Shown: positions 12,501-23,406 of the stretch, in pieces
Numbering within the stretch: the first letter of the stretch is position 1
How the letters are laid out: every line of letters starts with the position of its first letter
DNA from: Brachypodium distachyon
Taxonomy: Eukaryota; Streptophyta; Magnoliopsida; Poales; Poaceae
Direction: 5' to 3'
NCBI RefSeq assembly: GCF_000005505.3
Contig: NC_016133.3
Coordinates: forward strand, 14,818,001 to 14,882,000
Length of the DNA stretch: 64,000 bases
Made by a program: the position numbers and the translations under genes
The notes under the pieces: generated by a model
What the model was told of the DNA's origin: nothing
Database searches by the model: none
The model's input: the letters and a program-made list of their open reading frames with translations, nothing else

Positions 12501-12605
12501 CTGTTCAGTAAACACACTCACAGTACAAATCACACGACCCGCACCAGCTTTACTACTGAAAGTACTCCTGAATCTTGATCTGGACACGGATGGACCAAAA
12601 ATTAG

Positions 12606-12824
12606 CTACTCCTGGTCGTCGTCGTCAGTAATTTTCACCTGCGCCTCCTTCGCCTTCCTGGCACCGACATCGTCGGGCTTCCTGCGGTGCTCCTCCTCGT
12701 AGCGCCTGGCGGTGTCGGCGCCATGGCAGGCGAGGCGGCGGAGGTCGGGAACCTTGTAGTTCTGTGCCGCGTACACGCCGACGGCCGTGCCGAGCAGGAA
12801 TGGGAACAGCCTGAAGCAGCCCAT
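12606..12824 (-). CDS. STMP1/DUF4535-type short membrane protein, copy 2
   Basis: A 72-residue single-exon product, MGCFRLFPFLLGTAVGVYAAQNY..., nearly identical to copy 1 through the hydrophobic segment (residues 4-20) and the AQNYKVP(D/N)LR(R/S)LA stretch. It then carries an eight-residue insertion (CHGADTAR) before RRYEEEHRRKP and a basic-then-acidic tail ending DDDDQE. The N-terminal helix plus charged tail fits a single-pass inner-membrane micropeptide, as known for animal STMP1. Tandem orientation and a similar promoter show recent local duplication; the divergence is concentrated in the tail, as expected if the anchor is the constrained part. Targeting and partner are inference. Confidence 0.78.
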   Translation of the reverse strand: MGCFRLFPFLLGTAVGVYAAQNYKVPDLRRLACHGADTARRYEEEHRRKPDDVGARKAKEAQVKITDDDDQE

Positions 12825-12927
12825 GGAACAACCTCTTCTTTCAGAGCTGTCGGTGAGATTTGGAAATAGAGTACAGGAGTACAGTAGTAGCCAATGGAGT
12901 GGGGTGAGCTTGAAACGGCGCCATGGA

Positions 12928-12945
12928 TGGACATTTATACTGTGT
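12928..12945 (-). promoter_or_regulatory. TATA box of STMP1-like copy 2
   Basis: Minus-strand TATAAA at 12939-12934, about 110 bp before the start codon, in a context shared with copy 1 (gtgagcttga on one side, tttcttg...gggttca.gaaag on the other). Confidence 0.6.
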
Positions 12946-13484
12946 GAACTTCGAACCTGTTTCCATTACGAGCTACTGCTAGCTAGCATTTCTTGAACAA
13001 GGGTTCAAGAAAGAAAATGTGCTAGCTGTAGCTGGCTGATGCATGCGTAGTGGCCATGAAGCATCTTGATGGTAACACGCGGTTTAATTTGGTGAATGGA
13101 AGAGACAATGAGAAATGGTCAACTGCTTCTTCTCCAAGGGTCAATGCAGTGTATGGTGTATTTTAAACGGCCATGCCTACGCTACATGACATGACGAGCA
13201 ACTTTTTTTTTGTTGGTCAACGAATGCACTGTAGGGTAGCTTGCCGCGCGGCCGCTGCCTGGCGATCCGGTCTCCGCACGTGCGAGGGAGAGGGAGCGGG
13301 GACACCGCGCGCGAGGGAGAGGGAGCAGGGATGGAGAACGGAAGGGATGCGGGAGTTGCGCGACGGAGAAAGAAGGGCAGCACGAGGGAGAAGGGAGGAG
13401 GGCGGGACTCGCGTGAGGGGCAGAAGAGGAGGGCGGCGGCTGGGGAAATAGGAGGAGAATGGGGAAGAAGTTAGGTAGGATTTG

Positions 13485-13487
<3 letters not shown>

Positions 13488-13537
<50 letters not shown>
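13488..13537. repeat. (AT)25 microsatellite
   Basis: An uninterrupted 50 bp AT dinucleotide tract immediately before the truncated end of the CACTA transposase region. Confidence 0.95.
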
Positions 13538-13540
<3 letters not shown>

Positions 13541-13724
13541 TGTTATAAGTTGGGCTGAAATTGGTTGGGCCCAAGGTCTCAGATCAGCATTAGTGTCGGG
13601 TTTTATAGCTAAATCCGTTATTGATGGGTTCTAAATTCATCTATAAAATGGAGTTTTTCTTATCATCCCTCCACGGGTCTTTCATCTGCAGCCACTTACG
13701 GTGTCCCATGTACACAATCTTTTT

Positions 13725-15170
13725 TTATTCTGGTAGGAACAACCCGTTTATCTCGTCCCCGCACTTTGTGCACGCTTTGTACCCATGTGTTGACTGGCAT
13801 GATGAGTTCCCGTTCGCCGGGTAGTCATGCACACATGTCAGGAGAGCTGCTCGAAGGGTGAACTCCTCCTTCTTATGAGCGTCCCAAACCTTGCGACCCT
13901 TCTCCCAAAGCTCCTTAAGCTCATCCTTCAGCAGTTCCAGATACACGTTCAGATCAGCTCCAGGCTGCTTAGGGCCCTGTATGAGCATTGATAGGTGGAT
14001 ATACTTCCTCTTCATGACAAGCCACGGGGGGAGGTTGTATATGAACAGGATCACCGGCCATGTGCTTTGTTTGCTGCTCAAGTTTCCGAACGGATTGATC
14101 CCGTCCGTACTCGTCCTGAACCTGATGTTCCTGGGCTCTGCGCCAAACTCGGGGAATTTGTCGTCCAGAGTCCTCCATTGAGCCGCATCTGCGGGGTGTC
14201 TGAGGACTCCATCATCGTTGCGGTACACGCCCTCAGGATCGATATCCGCCTGAGTCGCGTCGTGGTAGATGAACCACCTGGCCTCCTTCTCGTTCTGGAA
14301 CCAACGCTCCAGGGTGGTGCCACACGGGAGATACCAGACCGTCTTTGCCCCCGCACCACGCTTCAATTCTTCCTCCTCGCCGCCGTCAGGATTGGGGTCT
14401 TTCTTCCTGTATCGGGATGTTTTGCATACTGGACAGCTGTGCATGTCTTTGTAGTCGCCATTATATATGATGCAGCCCAGCGGACAAGCATGATATCTGA
14501 TGACCTCTAACTCGAGTGGGCATGTAACTTTCTTCGCCTCGTACGTGCTCTTAGCCAACTTGTTGCCCGGAGGAAGTACCGTACGTAGGTAACTTAGAAT
14601 CTCCGTGAATCCGGAGTCCACGATGTTGTATTTTGCCTTTATATGCAAAAGCTCGAGCGTTACTTCTAGCACACTCTTATCCACGCCGGCATTTTCATAT
14701 AACGGTGTCTCGGCATCCTCCCTCAGCTTCTCGAACTTACATGACACCCTCTCATCCTCGAGGTCATCCAACTGATTCTGCAGATGCTGATCGTCCAGCA
14801 TTTCAACCATCCGGCCGGTTGGAACGTCCTGTACTGGATCCAGGCCACGGTATGCTTCTTCACCAGGTTGGTCGTCAGACTCCATGTTTTCCATCTCAAT
14901 GCCGCCATCGGCTTCAATGCCAACCTCCCCGTGAGAATTCCACCTTGAATAACCTGACACAAATCCCCGCATGAGCAAGTACATCTCCACATCCTCTACC
15001 TCGTACAGCTTGCTGTTCCGACATCTCACACAGGGACAACACATCTTATCACCCCCTTTCCTATGCATATGTTCCACGCCGGCATCGACAAAAGTCTTCA
15101 GCCGCTCTATCCACTCAACACGTAACATGTCCTCGTACATCCAAGCACGGCCCATCGAGCTACAACACAA
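13725..15170 (-). pseudogene. CACTA TNP2-type transposase, truncated by an in-frame stop
   Basis: 481 codons, beginning MCCSSMGRAWMYEDMLR. Residues about 8-75 form the transposase-associated domain (GRAWMYED..., then CCPCVRCRN, a Cys-rich motif). From about residue 160 the TNP2 domain follows (LYENAGVDKS..LEVTLELLHIKAKYNI, the VIRYHACPLGCIIYNGDY and CPVCKTSRYR zinc-like pair, then VWYLPCGTTLERWF). The frame stops at 13727-13725 right after GYKACTKCGDEINGLFLPE. Downstream in the same frame the sequence still encodes TNP2-like residues (KKIVYMGHRKWLQMKDPW), so the TAA is a secondary nonsense mutation inside a longer gene. The catalytic C-terminal half is absent, deleted near the (AT)n tract. 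Non-functional, in my reading. Confidence 0.85.
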
Positions 15171-15456
15171 TTTTTTAAGAAAATAAACAAATCAGCTTGC
15201 TCGACAAAAATGGAAAATTTCGGCATGACTTTTGCTAAAAAAATAGCATTTTACACTACGAAATTCGATGCCTGCATCAAAAACAAATTACCCCCACCCA
15301 TATCGGCACGACGGCCGGTATCACATCACATAAGAAATACACGGCACGAAGGCCGTTGTCAACACACATTTAATATGTTTGAACATGCACGTACACCGGT
15401 ACCGAGGTTAAGCTTAACCCTAGGGCTAACCCCCAAGGGCTAAGCTCCCCCATACC

Positions 15457-15535
15457 AGCTATATAGAGAGAGAGCTAGAGAGAGATCTAGAGAGAGAGAG
15501 AGGGAGCTCATCCGAGCAAAATTAAAGCGAGAGAG
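15457..15535. repeat. GA-rich low-complexity tract
   Basis: Repeated gagagag/ctagagag units within the CACTA element, upstream of its transposase gene. Confidence 0.7.
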
Positions 15536-15854
15536 GGAGGATCATCACTAGGGTGAGGGGGAGCTCCAGAGACAGCGGGGGCAGCCTAGGAGAGCCGCCG
15601 GAGAGAGATCGGGGCCGAATTTCCCGCCGGCGGCCAAGGCACCATTAATGGCCATTTTGCAAAATTGGAGAAGAATAGGAGGAGGAAGAAGGGAGAGGAA
15701 GAGGGAGGAGAAGAGGGGAGAGCTACCTTCCGGCCGCTGCCATCAAATTTTGGCAGGGCTTCGCCGCCGGTGAGAAGTAGAGCCGCAGCTGGTCCAAGAC
15801 AGACGCGCGAGCTCGAACAGCTTCGTGCTCGTACAAGGGTTTATACATAGGGAG

Positions 15855-16880
15855 GTCTCCAGTGGCGGGCAAATAGAATAACCGCCACTGGTGATCTCCA
15901 GCAGCGGACGAAGACATAAACCGCCACTGGAGGACTCACCAGTGGCGGGTAAGATTATACCCAAAGAAACAACCGCCACTGTTGAGAACTTTAGTCCCAC
16001 CTCGTTTGTTTACAAACGATCTGACCAACATAAAAGGGATTCAGCCGCCCATCCTATCGGTGGCTAACCAGTCAACAGTGACTTCCCAGGCCGCTGGAGT
16101 ACAAAACACGATCAGTTTGGTGCTGCAGCAGTCAAGGAAAAGTCACGGTTGGCTGAGTAGCTAGCCCATCACGTGCGGACTCACCAATGGCGGTTCTTTC
16201 AGGTGCCCGCTATTGCTAACAAATGGGTCATCCGCGAGCAGCGCCAGTGGTGGTGATAGCCACCGCCACTGGTGCTACAGCATCAGTGGCAATGATTTGT
16301 TTTGGTGAACAAAATCACCGCCACTGGAGGCCACTGATGGTGTACCTCCAGTGGTGGTGATTAGGTGGCGCTTGTGGATGTCTCGAGAGGACTACAGTGG
16401 CGGTGTGTTTTTAGGTCCGTTTTAACCGCCACTGGAGGGGGATCACGGATGGGGTTTTGCCAGCCACTGGTGCTCTTGCTGTATGCAATTTTGAGGTTTA
16501 GTCCCACCTCGGTTTTTTACGTACGGCCTTCCCAGCATAAAAAGGCTTCAGCTGCACCTCTTATCGTTTATTGATACCCAGTAGTCAGTGTCTTCCCGTT
16601 CTGTTGACGGAATATACTGACGACTGGGTATTGTGATGGTGATCACTATCTATGGCGGTTCTTTTGGACGCCCGCCATAGGTAGCTTTTAGGGTTTTCAT
16701 GGGCAGCGCCAGTGGCGGTGGTTATCACCGCCACTGATGATGGACCACCAGTAGCGGTGACTTTTTTCGGGACACTATTCACCGCCACTGGTGGTGAGGC
16801 GATGCCTCGAGAGGCTTCCAGTGGCGGTGTGTTTTTTGGTCCGTTTCAACTGCCACTGGAGGGGGATCACGGAGGGGGTT
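15855..16880. repeat. CACTA subterminal repeat array (ccagtggcggt units)
   Basis: More than a dozen copies of ccagtggcggt or its complement, irregularly spaced, with variants such as ccagtggtggtg and actgatgg. Subterminal arrays of this kind bind the transposase in the En/Spm family; here they mark the right terminal kilobase. Confidence 0.8.
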
Positions 16881-16893
16881 TTCTGTAGTAGTA

Positions 16894-17640
16894 CAGGTGC
16901 GGCTGGTGTCTCCGTCCTCCTCAGCCTGCAAACTCCTGCTAGGCAACGCATACGTACCTACTATAAAGGAAGAAGAAGACGCTGCCCGGCCTTGGTCATA
17001 GCGCCGGGCGATGCCACGCTCCTCTCCTCCTTGTGATGCCGCCGCCGTCTTGGGCGCTATTTCTCTGGGCTGCCCTGCATCGTCCGCTGCCTGCCGGTCT
17101 CTTTCCTCGGACCTGTTCATGATCGGCGCGTCGTCCGTTGCCTTCCGGTGCCGCTAGCGCCTCCAAAACACCTGTTAGATAAAGAATGCGTACCTGCTAG
17201 AAAAACAATCCCAGGCGCTCCGCGCTGCAGGTGCGGCCACTGCGTTTGATCCCTGGACCTGTTCACCGGGCGCCCCATCACTGTCCTCTGCCTTGGACCG
17301 CGTCTGCTTGCTGCCTCACGGTCGTTCGCGATCGGCGCTTCATCAGCTACGGTTCCGGCCTTGATCGATTTCCTGGACCTGTTCGCCGTTGGGCGCTCAG
17401 TAGCGCTGCCCTCGTCTGGCCTCCAAGCGCTCCATCGATCTCTTGTGTGTGCGTCAGGCGCGACGTCCGCTGCCTTCAGGTGCGGCTAGGGCCTCCGGGT
17501 GCTCTCATAAGCCTCCACCTCCCTCGTTTACATGATGGCTTGGCCTTTTATAAGCAGGCAGGGGTCAAGCATCACGCGTTGTGCCGTTACGGCCGCTACC
17601 TGGCGTCCTATATTAATGCTCGATCTGTTAGTTCTGATTA
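16894..17640. repeat. Imperfect tandem repeat flanking the CACTA right end
   Basis: caggtgcggc(t/c) recurs at 16894, about 17228 and about 17478. Each copy is associated with related GC-rich text (ggacctgttc..., cgtccgctgcct, gcgctccat), giving units of about 250-330 bp. The CACTA seems to have landed in this array. No coding motif was recognised; open frames of up to 136 codons have no family I know. Confidence 0.5.
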
Positions 17641-18900
17641 GAAGATAAGGACTCTTTTAAACTTAAATCAGATCTCCCTTTGTATTCTTATCTCTAGCAC
17701 GGCGCTTGCTTGCTCGCCGATCAGAACGGCGCAGCCGCGCACACACGCGTGTGGGCCAAGGCAGCGCTGGCCTATCGATCAGCTTGGACGCAGGTCGCGC
17801 ATCGACAACGGCTACAGGTGCAACCACCTGATCGATCAATTTCCTGTACAAATACGTGCGCATGTCCAGCATGCACGTAGGATTGATATAGCGAGGCACT
17901 AATGCATGTCGAGCATGCACACATGGATTAATTATTATTGGACACCTTCCCGTGTAGCTGGCTGATGCATGCATACACTTGATTTATTTTTTCCGGTAAC
18001 ACCTGCACAAGTATGCTAACTTGCGCTAGGCTATTCTTGTGTTGATCTAATTTTGCCCCGAATTTTGTTACAAAATATCGTCAAACATTTGTAAAAACAT
18101 TAGTCCTTTAAATTTTGAATATATGTCACGAAAGACATAAGAAGTTTGATATAGGAGTTTTAAAATCTCATCGATATGATTTGAAAGCGTCTAGTATTTT
18201 CGATTGGAAGTGGTATTCCCCGCCCATTTTAATATCCTGAAAACCACTCTCCCAGAAAGAGAAAAGAAAAGTAAATAAAGCCCATCAATATTACGTTTCT
18301 GTACTACAAAAGAAGCAAAAAAAAAAAAGGAAAAGAAGAAAATGCTCAAATAAGCCCAGTAGTCATTGGGCTACTGTCGCAAGGTTGCAGAGCAGTACCA
18401 GACAAAGAGCGGAACGAGTTCGAGCGTGGGCGGACGGTGGGACGAGGAGGAAAAAAAAGGGAAAAGAGGAACGGAGAGGTGAAACGGGGACGCGCGCGGG
18501 ACGGCACCTGGTCGGAAATCATCCGCCGAAACGCAAGTAGGCGGAGCTCCGCCAATTAGCTTCGCACCATAATTAGTCCTCTTACTTGGTAAAAAAAAAC
18601 ATAATTAGCCCTCTTCTTTGTTTCTACTCCGTGCATTCTGAAATCTTAAATTTACAATAGTAGTAAACTGATGATGTACGTACCAATCTGCACAAAAAGC
18701 AGACATGATTTTCCATAATCATACCTCTGCCCAAAAATACAGAGACAAAATCCTTGCTCCAGCTCGCTCAATGCACAGCTTGTATGTTGAATTGGTATAT
18801 AAGCGTTGCAAGGTTAGACATGTCGAATTTTCAACTAATTAACTCTACCTCCGGCAATGGCCGTGACAGACAATAGCGAATACACCATGAGTAGACAGTA
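17641..18900. other. Intergenic stretch without recognised gene
   Basis: Mixed AT-rich sequence with an A-rich patch at 18306-18340. Nothing coding or structural was recognised beyond the micro-insertion at 18568-18615. Confidence 0.5.
18568..18615. mobile_element. Poly(A) micro-insertion with 16 bp target duplication
   Basis: cataattag(t/c)cctctt (18568-18583 and 18600-18615, one mismatch) flanks a 16 bp insert, acttggt plus an A9 tract. Confidence 0.6.
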
Positions 18901-18918
18901 CTAAACAAATATCCTTTA

Positions 18919-19030
18919 CTCCCTCCATCCCATAACAAGTGACTCAAATTTGTCCAAATATGAATGTATCTATGACTAAAAGCGTGTACATACATATAAT
19001 AAAAAGTCATTTAATTTGGGACGAAAGTAG
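18919..19030. mobile_element. Stowaway-type MITE, 112 bp
   Basis: Begins ctccctccatccca and ends gggacgaaagtag, flanked by TA on both sides (18917-18918, 19031-19032). The interior (aagtgactcaaatttg...tatgaatgtatctatgac) matches the tc1/mariner-derived MITE family also seen at 61079. Confidence 0.75.
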
Positions 19031-19128
19031 TATTTTATCTTCGAATACATCGTCTTTACATAAAATGGATACACACAACAGATAAGTACTCCGTAGAAGA
19101 GTATGCGAAAGGCAATTTCCGAAACACA

Positions 19129-19404
19129 TTAATCCGACTCCACTCCCTTACTAGCGGCAGCCCTCTTCTCCTTGTTGCCCTCTTTCGGGCACTTGATCCC
19201 CCTCTTCATATCCTGCGTTCGGGCGTACTTCTCCTGGTCTTTCTCTGTCGCCCACGTCTCCGGCTCCTCGCGGTCAAGCCGGCCTCCGCCGCGGCCATGG
19301 CAGCAGTGCCTATGGCGGAGGCATCCGTCTTGGCGGAGGCTCGACATCGCCGCGCCGAAGCCGGTGCCGGCCAGGAACGTGAACCCATACCTGAAGAACG
19401 CCAT
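19129..19404 (-). CDS. Small N-anchored basic protein, possibly a divergent STMP1-like paralogue
   Basis: 91 residues from the ATG at 19404, beginning MAFFRYGFTFLAGTGFGAAMSS. The frame is open further upstream, but this ATG fits best: it sits about 160 bp after a good TATA box and gives an N-terminal hydrophobic segment. The pattern FFRxxFxFLxGTxxG resembles copies 1 and 2 (CFRLFPFLLGTAVG), and the strand and promoter spacing agree, but the diagnostic AQNYxVP is absent. A Cys/His/Gly-rich patch (CLRHRHCCHGRGGG) and a strongly charged tail (REEPETWATEKDQEKYART, then KCPKEGNKEKR) follow. It could be a decayed or neofunctionalised third copy, or an unrelated orphan. Confidence 0.5.
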   Translation of the reverse strand: MAFFRYGFTFLAGTGFGAAMSSLRQDGCLRHRHCCHGRGGGRLDREEPETWATEKDQEKYARTQDMKRGIKCPKEGNKEKRAAASKGVESD

Positions 19405-19562
19405 GTACTGTGTTTCCGCGAGACAAAGATATAGGAGTACCTGAGTTGGTGAAGAATTGGGAGAGAACAGGTATGGAACTTTCCTCAAGTGTTTGCAACG
19501 TGCTGTCAAGCTAATTAATCGATCGCTCTATCTGTGCTGCGAGGTGAGCCCTTAATGTGCCG

Positions 19563-19576
19563 TGTATATATAGCAC
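19563..19576 (-). promoter_or_regulatory. TATA box of the small gene at 19129-19404
   Basis: Minus-strand ctatatatacac (TATATATA core at 19572-19565) about 160 bp upstream of the ATG. Confidence 0.5.
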
Positions 19577-19718
19577 AGCCTTTTCCATGCATGCACTTAC
19601 CAAGTTGCCATATATATCGCCAAAATAATTTGATGGCGTTTTCTTCGTCTCTTGCCCGAGTATTTCGATCCATGGTGGCGTCTCTTGATTGCTTAGTTGC
19701 TTGCTTGGCCCCTCGTGC

Positions 19719-19824
19719 AAGTTTGTACTCGTGTCTTTTTTTAAAAAAACTTTTTTTTTAAACTAAGTTTGTACTCGTGTCGATTTCCCAGTCTTTTTTT
19801 GAGAATCGTGTCGATTTCCCAGTC
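19719..19824. mobile_element. Two overlapping poly(A)/poly(T) micro-insertions
   Basis: First event: aagtttgtactcgtgtc at 19719-19735 and 19765-19781 flanks a T/A-rich insert. Second event: tcgtgtcgatttcccagtc at 19775-19793 and 19806-19824 flanks a 12 bp poly(T)-gagaa insert. The second target duplication overlaps the end of the first, so two insertions hit neighbouring sites. Confidence 0.65.
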
Positions 19825-20362
19825 AAGCGAGTGACATCGTGCATGGACGCAACCGCGCAAGTTGGTGTTGTTGTGCTGGGGCATCTTGAGCAACAAGTTC
19901 CTGGTTGACTTTAGAAGATTCGTGGGCTAGTTGGGCTGTCCTATGATCTCAGCTCGGCTGTTTCCAAGCGGGAAAGATCTGGCCCACAGCCTGCTCCCGG
20001 CTGTTGGGCCTTGCCGGATACCAAGCGATGTTCCCCTGAAACGGAAAACATGAAAGGGCTTGCGCCAGTGTACACGGACGGGGTGCGGTGACCCAACAAA
20101 AGGCGTACACCATGGCCCATCATCGTCCATGAATAACATATTTACCCCTTCCCAGTTCTCAAAGAAGAAAAGCCATATTTTCAGGTATTTCCTTGTAACA
20201 AAATTAACTCTTTCCTCAGTTTGCCATTGAAAATATTTAATCACACTGTGTCATGTATACTCCTAAATTGACTATGCATCTACTATGGTCACCGAGCGTA
20301 CATCAAGAGAGTTTTTTGTTGTTGAGAAAATCCATCGAATAACACATTTACCCCACCTTTTA

Positions 20363-21671
20363 TCTATACCAATATATATACCAATATATTAAATTGGAGT
20401 TGGTGGTGATGGTACGGGCGTCACGGTACGTCACTTCACCGAAATTACGAATCTGCCACCGCTATTCCCACGCGCCTTTTAATCCCGGCTCCCGCGGTCC
20501 TTAAGCGCAGAAAAAACACGTACCGCCCAAAAAAGAAAAAAACAACAACAGAGCCCTCCTCGCTCCTCCTATCCTACGAATCTCACCCCCACCCGATCCG
20601 GATCTCGCCAGCGCCCGCCGCCGCTCTTGGTCGCCTCCACCATCTCGTGCTCATCGGTGGCGTCCGTGTGCGGAAGGCGGCTGCGGACCCGTGGCTCCGT
20701 CGCACACCCCGACCGCCGCCTCCACCGGCTTGTGTGCGCTAGTGGCTCCCCGCGAGACTTGGACGGCGATGGGATGAGCCTGAGGCCGGGATGGCGGTGG
20801 CCTCGTGCAAGGCAGTAGGGACCGCGTCGGCGCGAGCCATCGGTGGCCCTCCCGACGGGCAGTGGCGCGCGGCAACCAGTGGCCGGACATGTGTGGGCGG
20901 CGCGCGGATGCGGCGAACGGGTGAACAAGGCTATGAGAGGGCACACAGGTGTACCAGGCAGCAAGTGGGAGCAGGCGGCGCGCGGGAGCGAACGGGCAGC
21001 GGGAATCTATGGGCGGAGGCAGTACGCACAAGCGGGCGGCCACGCAATGTTCAGTGGCGGGATGAATCGGGACAGGAAGAGTAGGAGTTTGCACTCAGTG
21101 TGTATGGAGAGGATAATCAGAGAGAGAGCGAGAGAAATTGGGAGAAGTGATTTGAGAAATAAAGTAGGGAGTAGGAGTAATAGGAGAGCAAGAAGGCTGC
21201 TTTATATTGCCGCTTGCTTTATATGATGCTTGCTGCTGCTTGCTGTCTTGATTGATGTACAGATGTTTGTTGTTTAAATCATCACCACACGGGAGGTCCA
21301 GCGGCTTGGACGGATGGAAGTGATAAACGTTATCATTGCTACATGTTCTTCATTATTCATGATTATATTGAGAAACACGAATTCACCAAATAAGTTAAAA
21401 AACACTCACCATGACTTTTCAAGTGTGGTGTATGTGAGAACAGTGATAACCTGGAGGTAGAGAACAAAAGAGTTGAGCATGTGTCACTTTCTTTTTACAC
21501 GAGATATAGAAATAAGACATGTGCAAAAGAGAAAGAGACTAGAGTATAGCTTAGAAAATAAACATATTATAATCGTTATATACATATGTGCTCATAAAAC
21601 ACATCAACATTTGATTTGACGTTTTGATACAATTTCCGTTGTTCCGTAGCAACGCACGGGTCTTTTGCTAG
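20363..21671 (+). mobile_element. Non-autonomous Helitron, about 1.3 kb
   Basis: It begins TCTATACCAATATATA after an A and ends in CTAG before a T (A|TC...CTAG|T), the Helitron insertion rule, with no target duplication. Just before the 3' end is a short stem-loop (ccgt...acgg, in the gtagcaacgcacggg context typical of grass Helitron 3' ends). The interior 20560-21190 is GC-rich, gene-like sequence with only broken frames, suggesting a captured fragment. No Rep/helicase is present. Confidence 0.72.
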
Positions 21672-21679
21672 TTATTACT

Positions 21680-22790
21680 AGTAACCGTGTGTGTCAACTA
21701 ATACGTGAAAAAAAATTGAGATAAATTGTCCAATCGCTCTATTAACTCTGAATTGATGGGATTGCTTTCTAGCTAGTTAGGGAATGTTTTCATTTTTATA
21801 TAATCGATTGAAAGCTTTCCACTACTCTGAAGATGAACCTAATAGATTGATTTGTAATTAATCAAGCTTCCCTAATTATTGGGTCAATCACATCGGTGTG
21901 TAACCAAAACATGTTATAAAACAACATTGAAGCGACATGGGACGTTGGATTTAGTCAATTGGATGGATGAGATCTTTCGAACCCGCCACAACTTGTGCTC
22001 CTGATAATAGCATAAATATAGATTTCAGGTTTCCTCGCAAGAAATCCAACAAAATACATGCCTTCGTTTTCACACCTAAATTGGTATAGACGTGTATATG
22101 TATATGTTTGCTAGCAAAAGAAGAACAAGAATGAAGATGACCTCAAACATAATAAAAATTGCATCAAGGTCCCTGGATCGCCGTATGTCCATTACCGCCG
22201 CTAGAGCAAGAAGATGCGCCATTGTTGCCGCTCCCCTATCGGAGTTGGCCTAACATTGTAGATGACAACTGAGAAGTCACGTGCACGTGCCCCTAAGGAC
22301 CAGCATGCCGGTGCCACGGTTGATGTTGTCGAACCCTTGAATCAATTTGGAAAACTGACACCAGATCATGCTAGCTTGCACGCATGACAAGAAAACCTGA
22401 GCCTGCCGTCCTGAGGGGACTACAATAATCTACGTCGGCGCTCCTGGGGGGGGGGGGGGGTATCAAAGCCTGCAAGAGACCATCTCGACGACGAAGCATC
22501 GCCCCCGTGAGGAACACATCATTTCCCACACGCTTCCCAGCGATTCGAAGCACCACAAGAACGAGGCCGAGGCGGGGAGACCAGACCTTATTCCATACCA
22601 ACGGTACCACCATCATCTGTCGTGCGCCGTTGATCCTTAATTGACAAACGAAAACCTATTGAAATCGTCCATACGGGGAAAACGACAACCCTCCCACCAG
22701 TAGATCGGGGCATTCTTACACACCCTCGCGGGCGAAGCCGTTGGTGGAGGAGAAGGTCGATAATGTACCAACAGAGAACGGGTGACGGCA
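21680..22790. other. Intergenic stretch, decayed repeats
   Basis: AT-rich to 22.1 kb, then moderately GC-rich text (22140-22790) with a G18 tract near 22445 and no coherent frame. It has the look of an old retroelement fragment, but I recognise no domain. Confidence 0.4.
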
Positions 22791-23139
22791 GAACCCTATA
22801 TGGGCTTTCTAGTAGAGGAGAGGTGCTCGTGTTATCTGGTTCGTTTTCTAATCCTCTGTTAGCTAAGTAAAGTTGGTATTTGGTAGCATCTTTGACTTTG
22901 TGTGCAAACGCCGATGATGTCAAATTCCGAAGATATTGCATGGATATCCTGCAAAGACTTCCCCTGAACCTGAGCGAGATGGAAGAGCCCAATGAATAGC
23001 CCATTTAATTGACCCTTAACTTCCCTTCGATTATTTCAGGTTTCCATGCAACAAAACATATCCTTCCATTCGTTTCGTGCTCCTAAATTGGTATGGCTAG
23101 AGCACATAGATTTTCATTGTGGCATACCCCTAAAGTAAA

Positions 23140-23188
23140 CCCTTCTACAGTATCTGTTCTGTCAAAAAAAAAAAAACCCTGCTATCTG
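23140..23188. mobile_element. Poly(A) micro-insertion; paralogous site lacks the A tract
   Basis: A short insert (ttctgtc plus an A12-13 tract, 23157-23176) lies between diverged repeats cccttctacagtatctg and ccctgctatctg. The corresponding place in the right copy of the tandem duplication (near 27243-27255) reads straight through without the A tract. The target duplication is imperfect. Confidence 0.5.
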
Positions 23189-23406
23189 CCAATGCCGCTG
23201 GTCGTACACTAAATTTCGGAAACATGCATGAATCTTAGGCATGTCTCATGAATACACACAGATGACACAGCTAGCAGTTACTACTCCATGAGTCTCCCTG
23301 AGTCCCTAAACCAGTACAACTACAAATACGTCTCCTCCTCCGAAACCTGCTTCAAAAGTCTCCACAATCCAAGTCCCCAAAACCCCAACACACAGGAGGC
23401 CGATCG

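Larger units (their letters stand above)
13600..16893 (-). mobile_element. Decayed CACTA (En/Spm) transposon, left end missing
   Basis: The right end (16878-16893) reads ttttctgtagtagta, the complement of the CACTACTACAGAAAA terminus apart from the last base. Inside it, 15855-16870 is packed with subterminal repeats of the ccagtggcggt/accgccactgg unit in both orientations, partly as a tandem copy (16379-16455 resembles 16804-16880, and 15985-16120 resembles 16494-16600). The transposase lies at 13725-15170 on the minus strand. No left terminal repeat is visible before 13.6 kb; the (AT)n tract probably marks the break. Without the left end no target duplication can be paired; the right flank begins cag. 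Confidence 0.8.
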
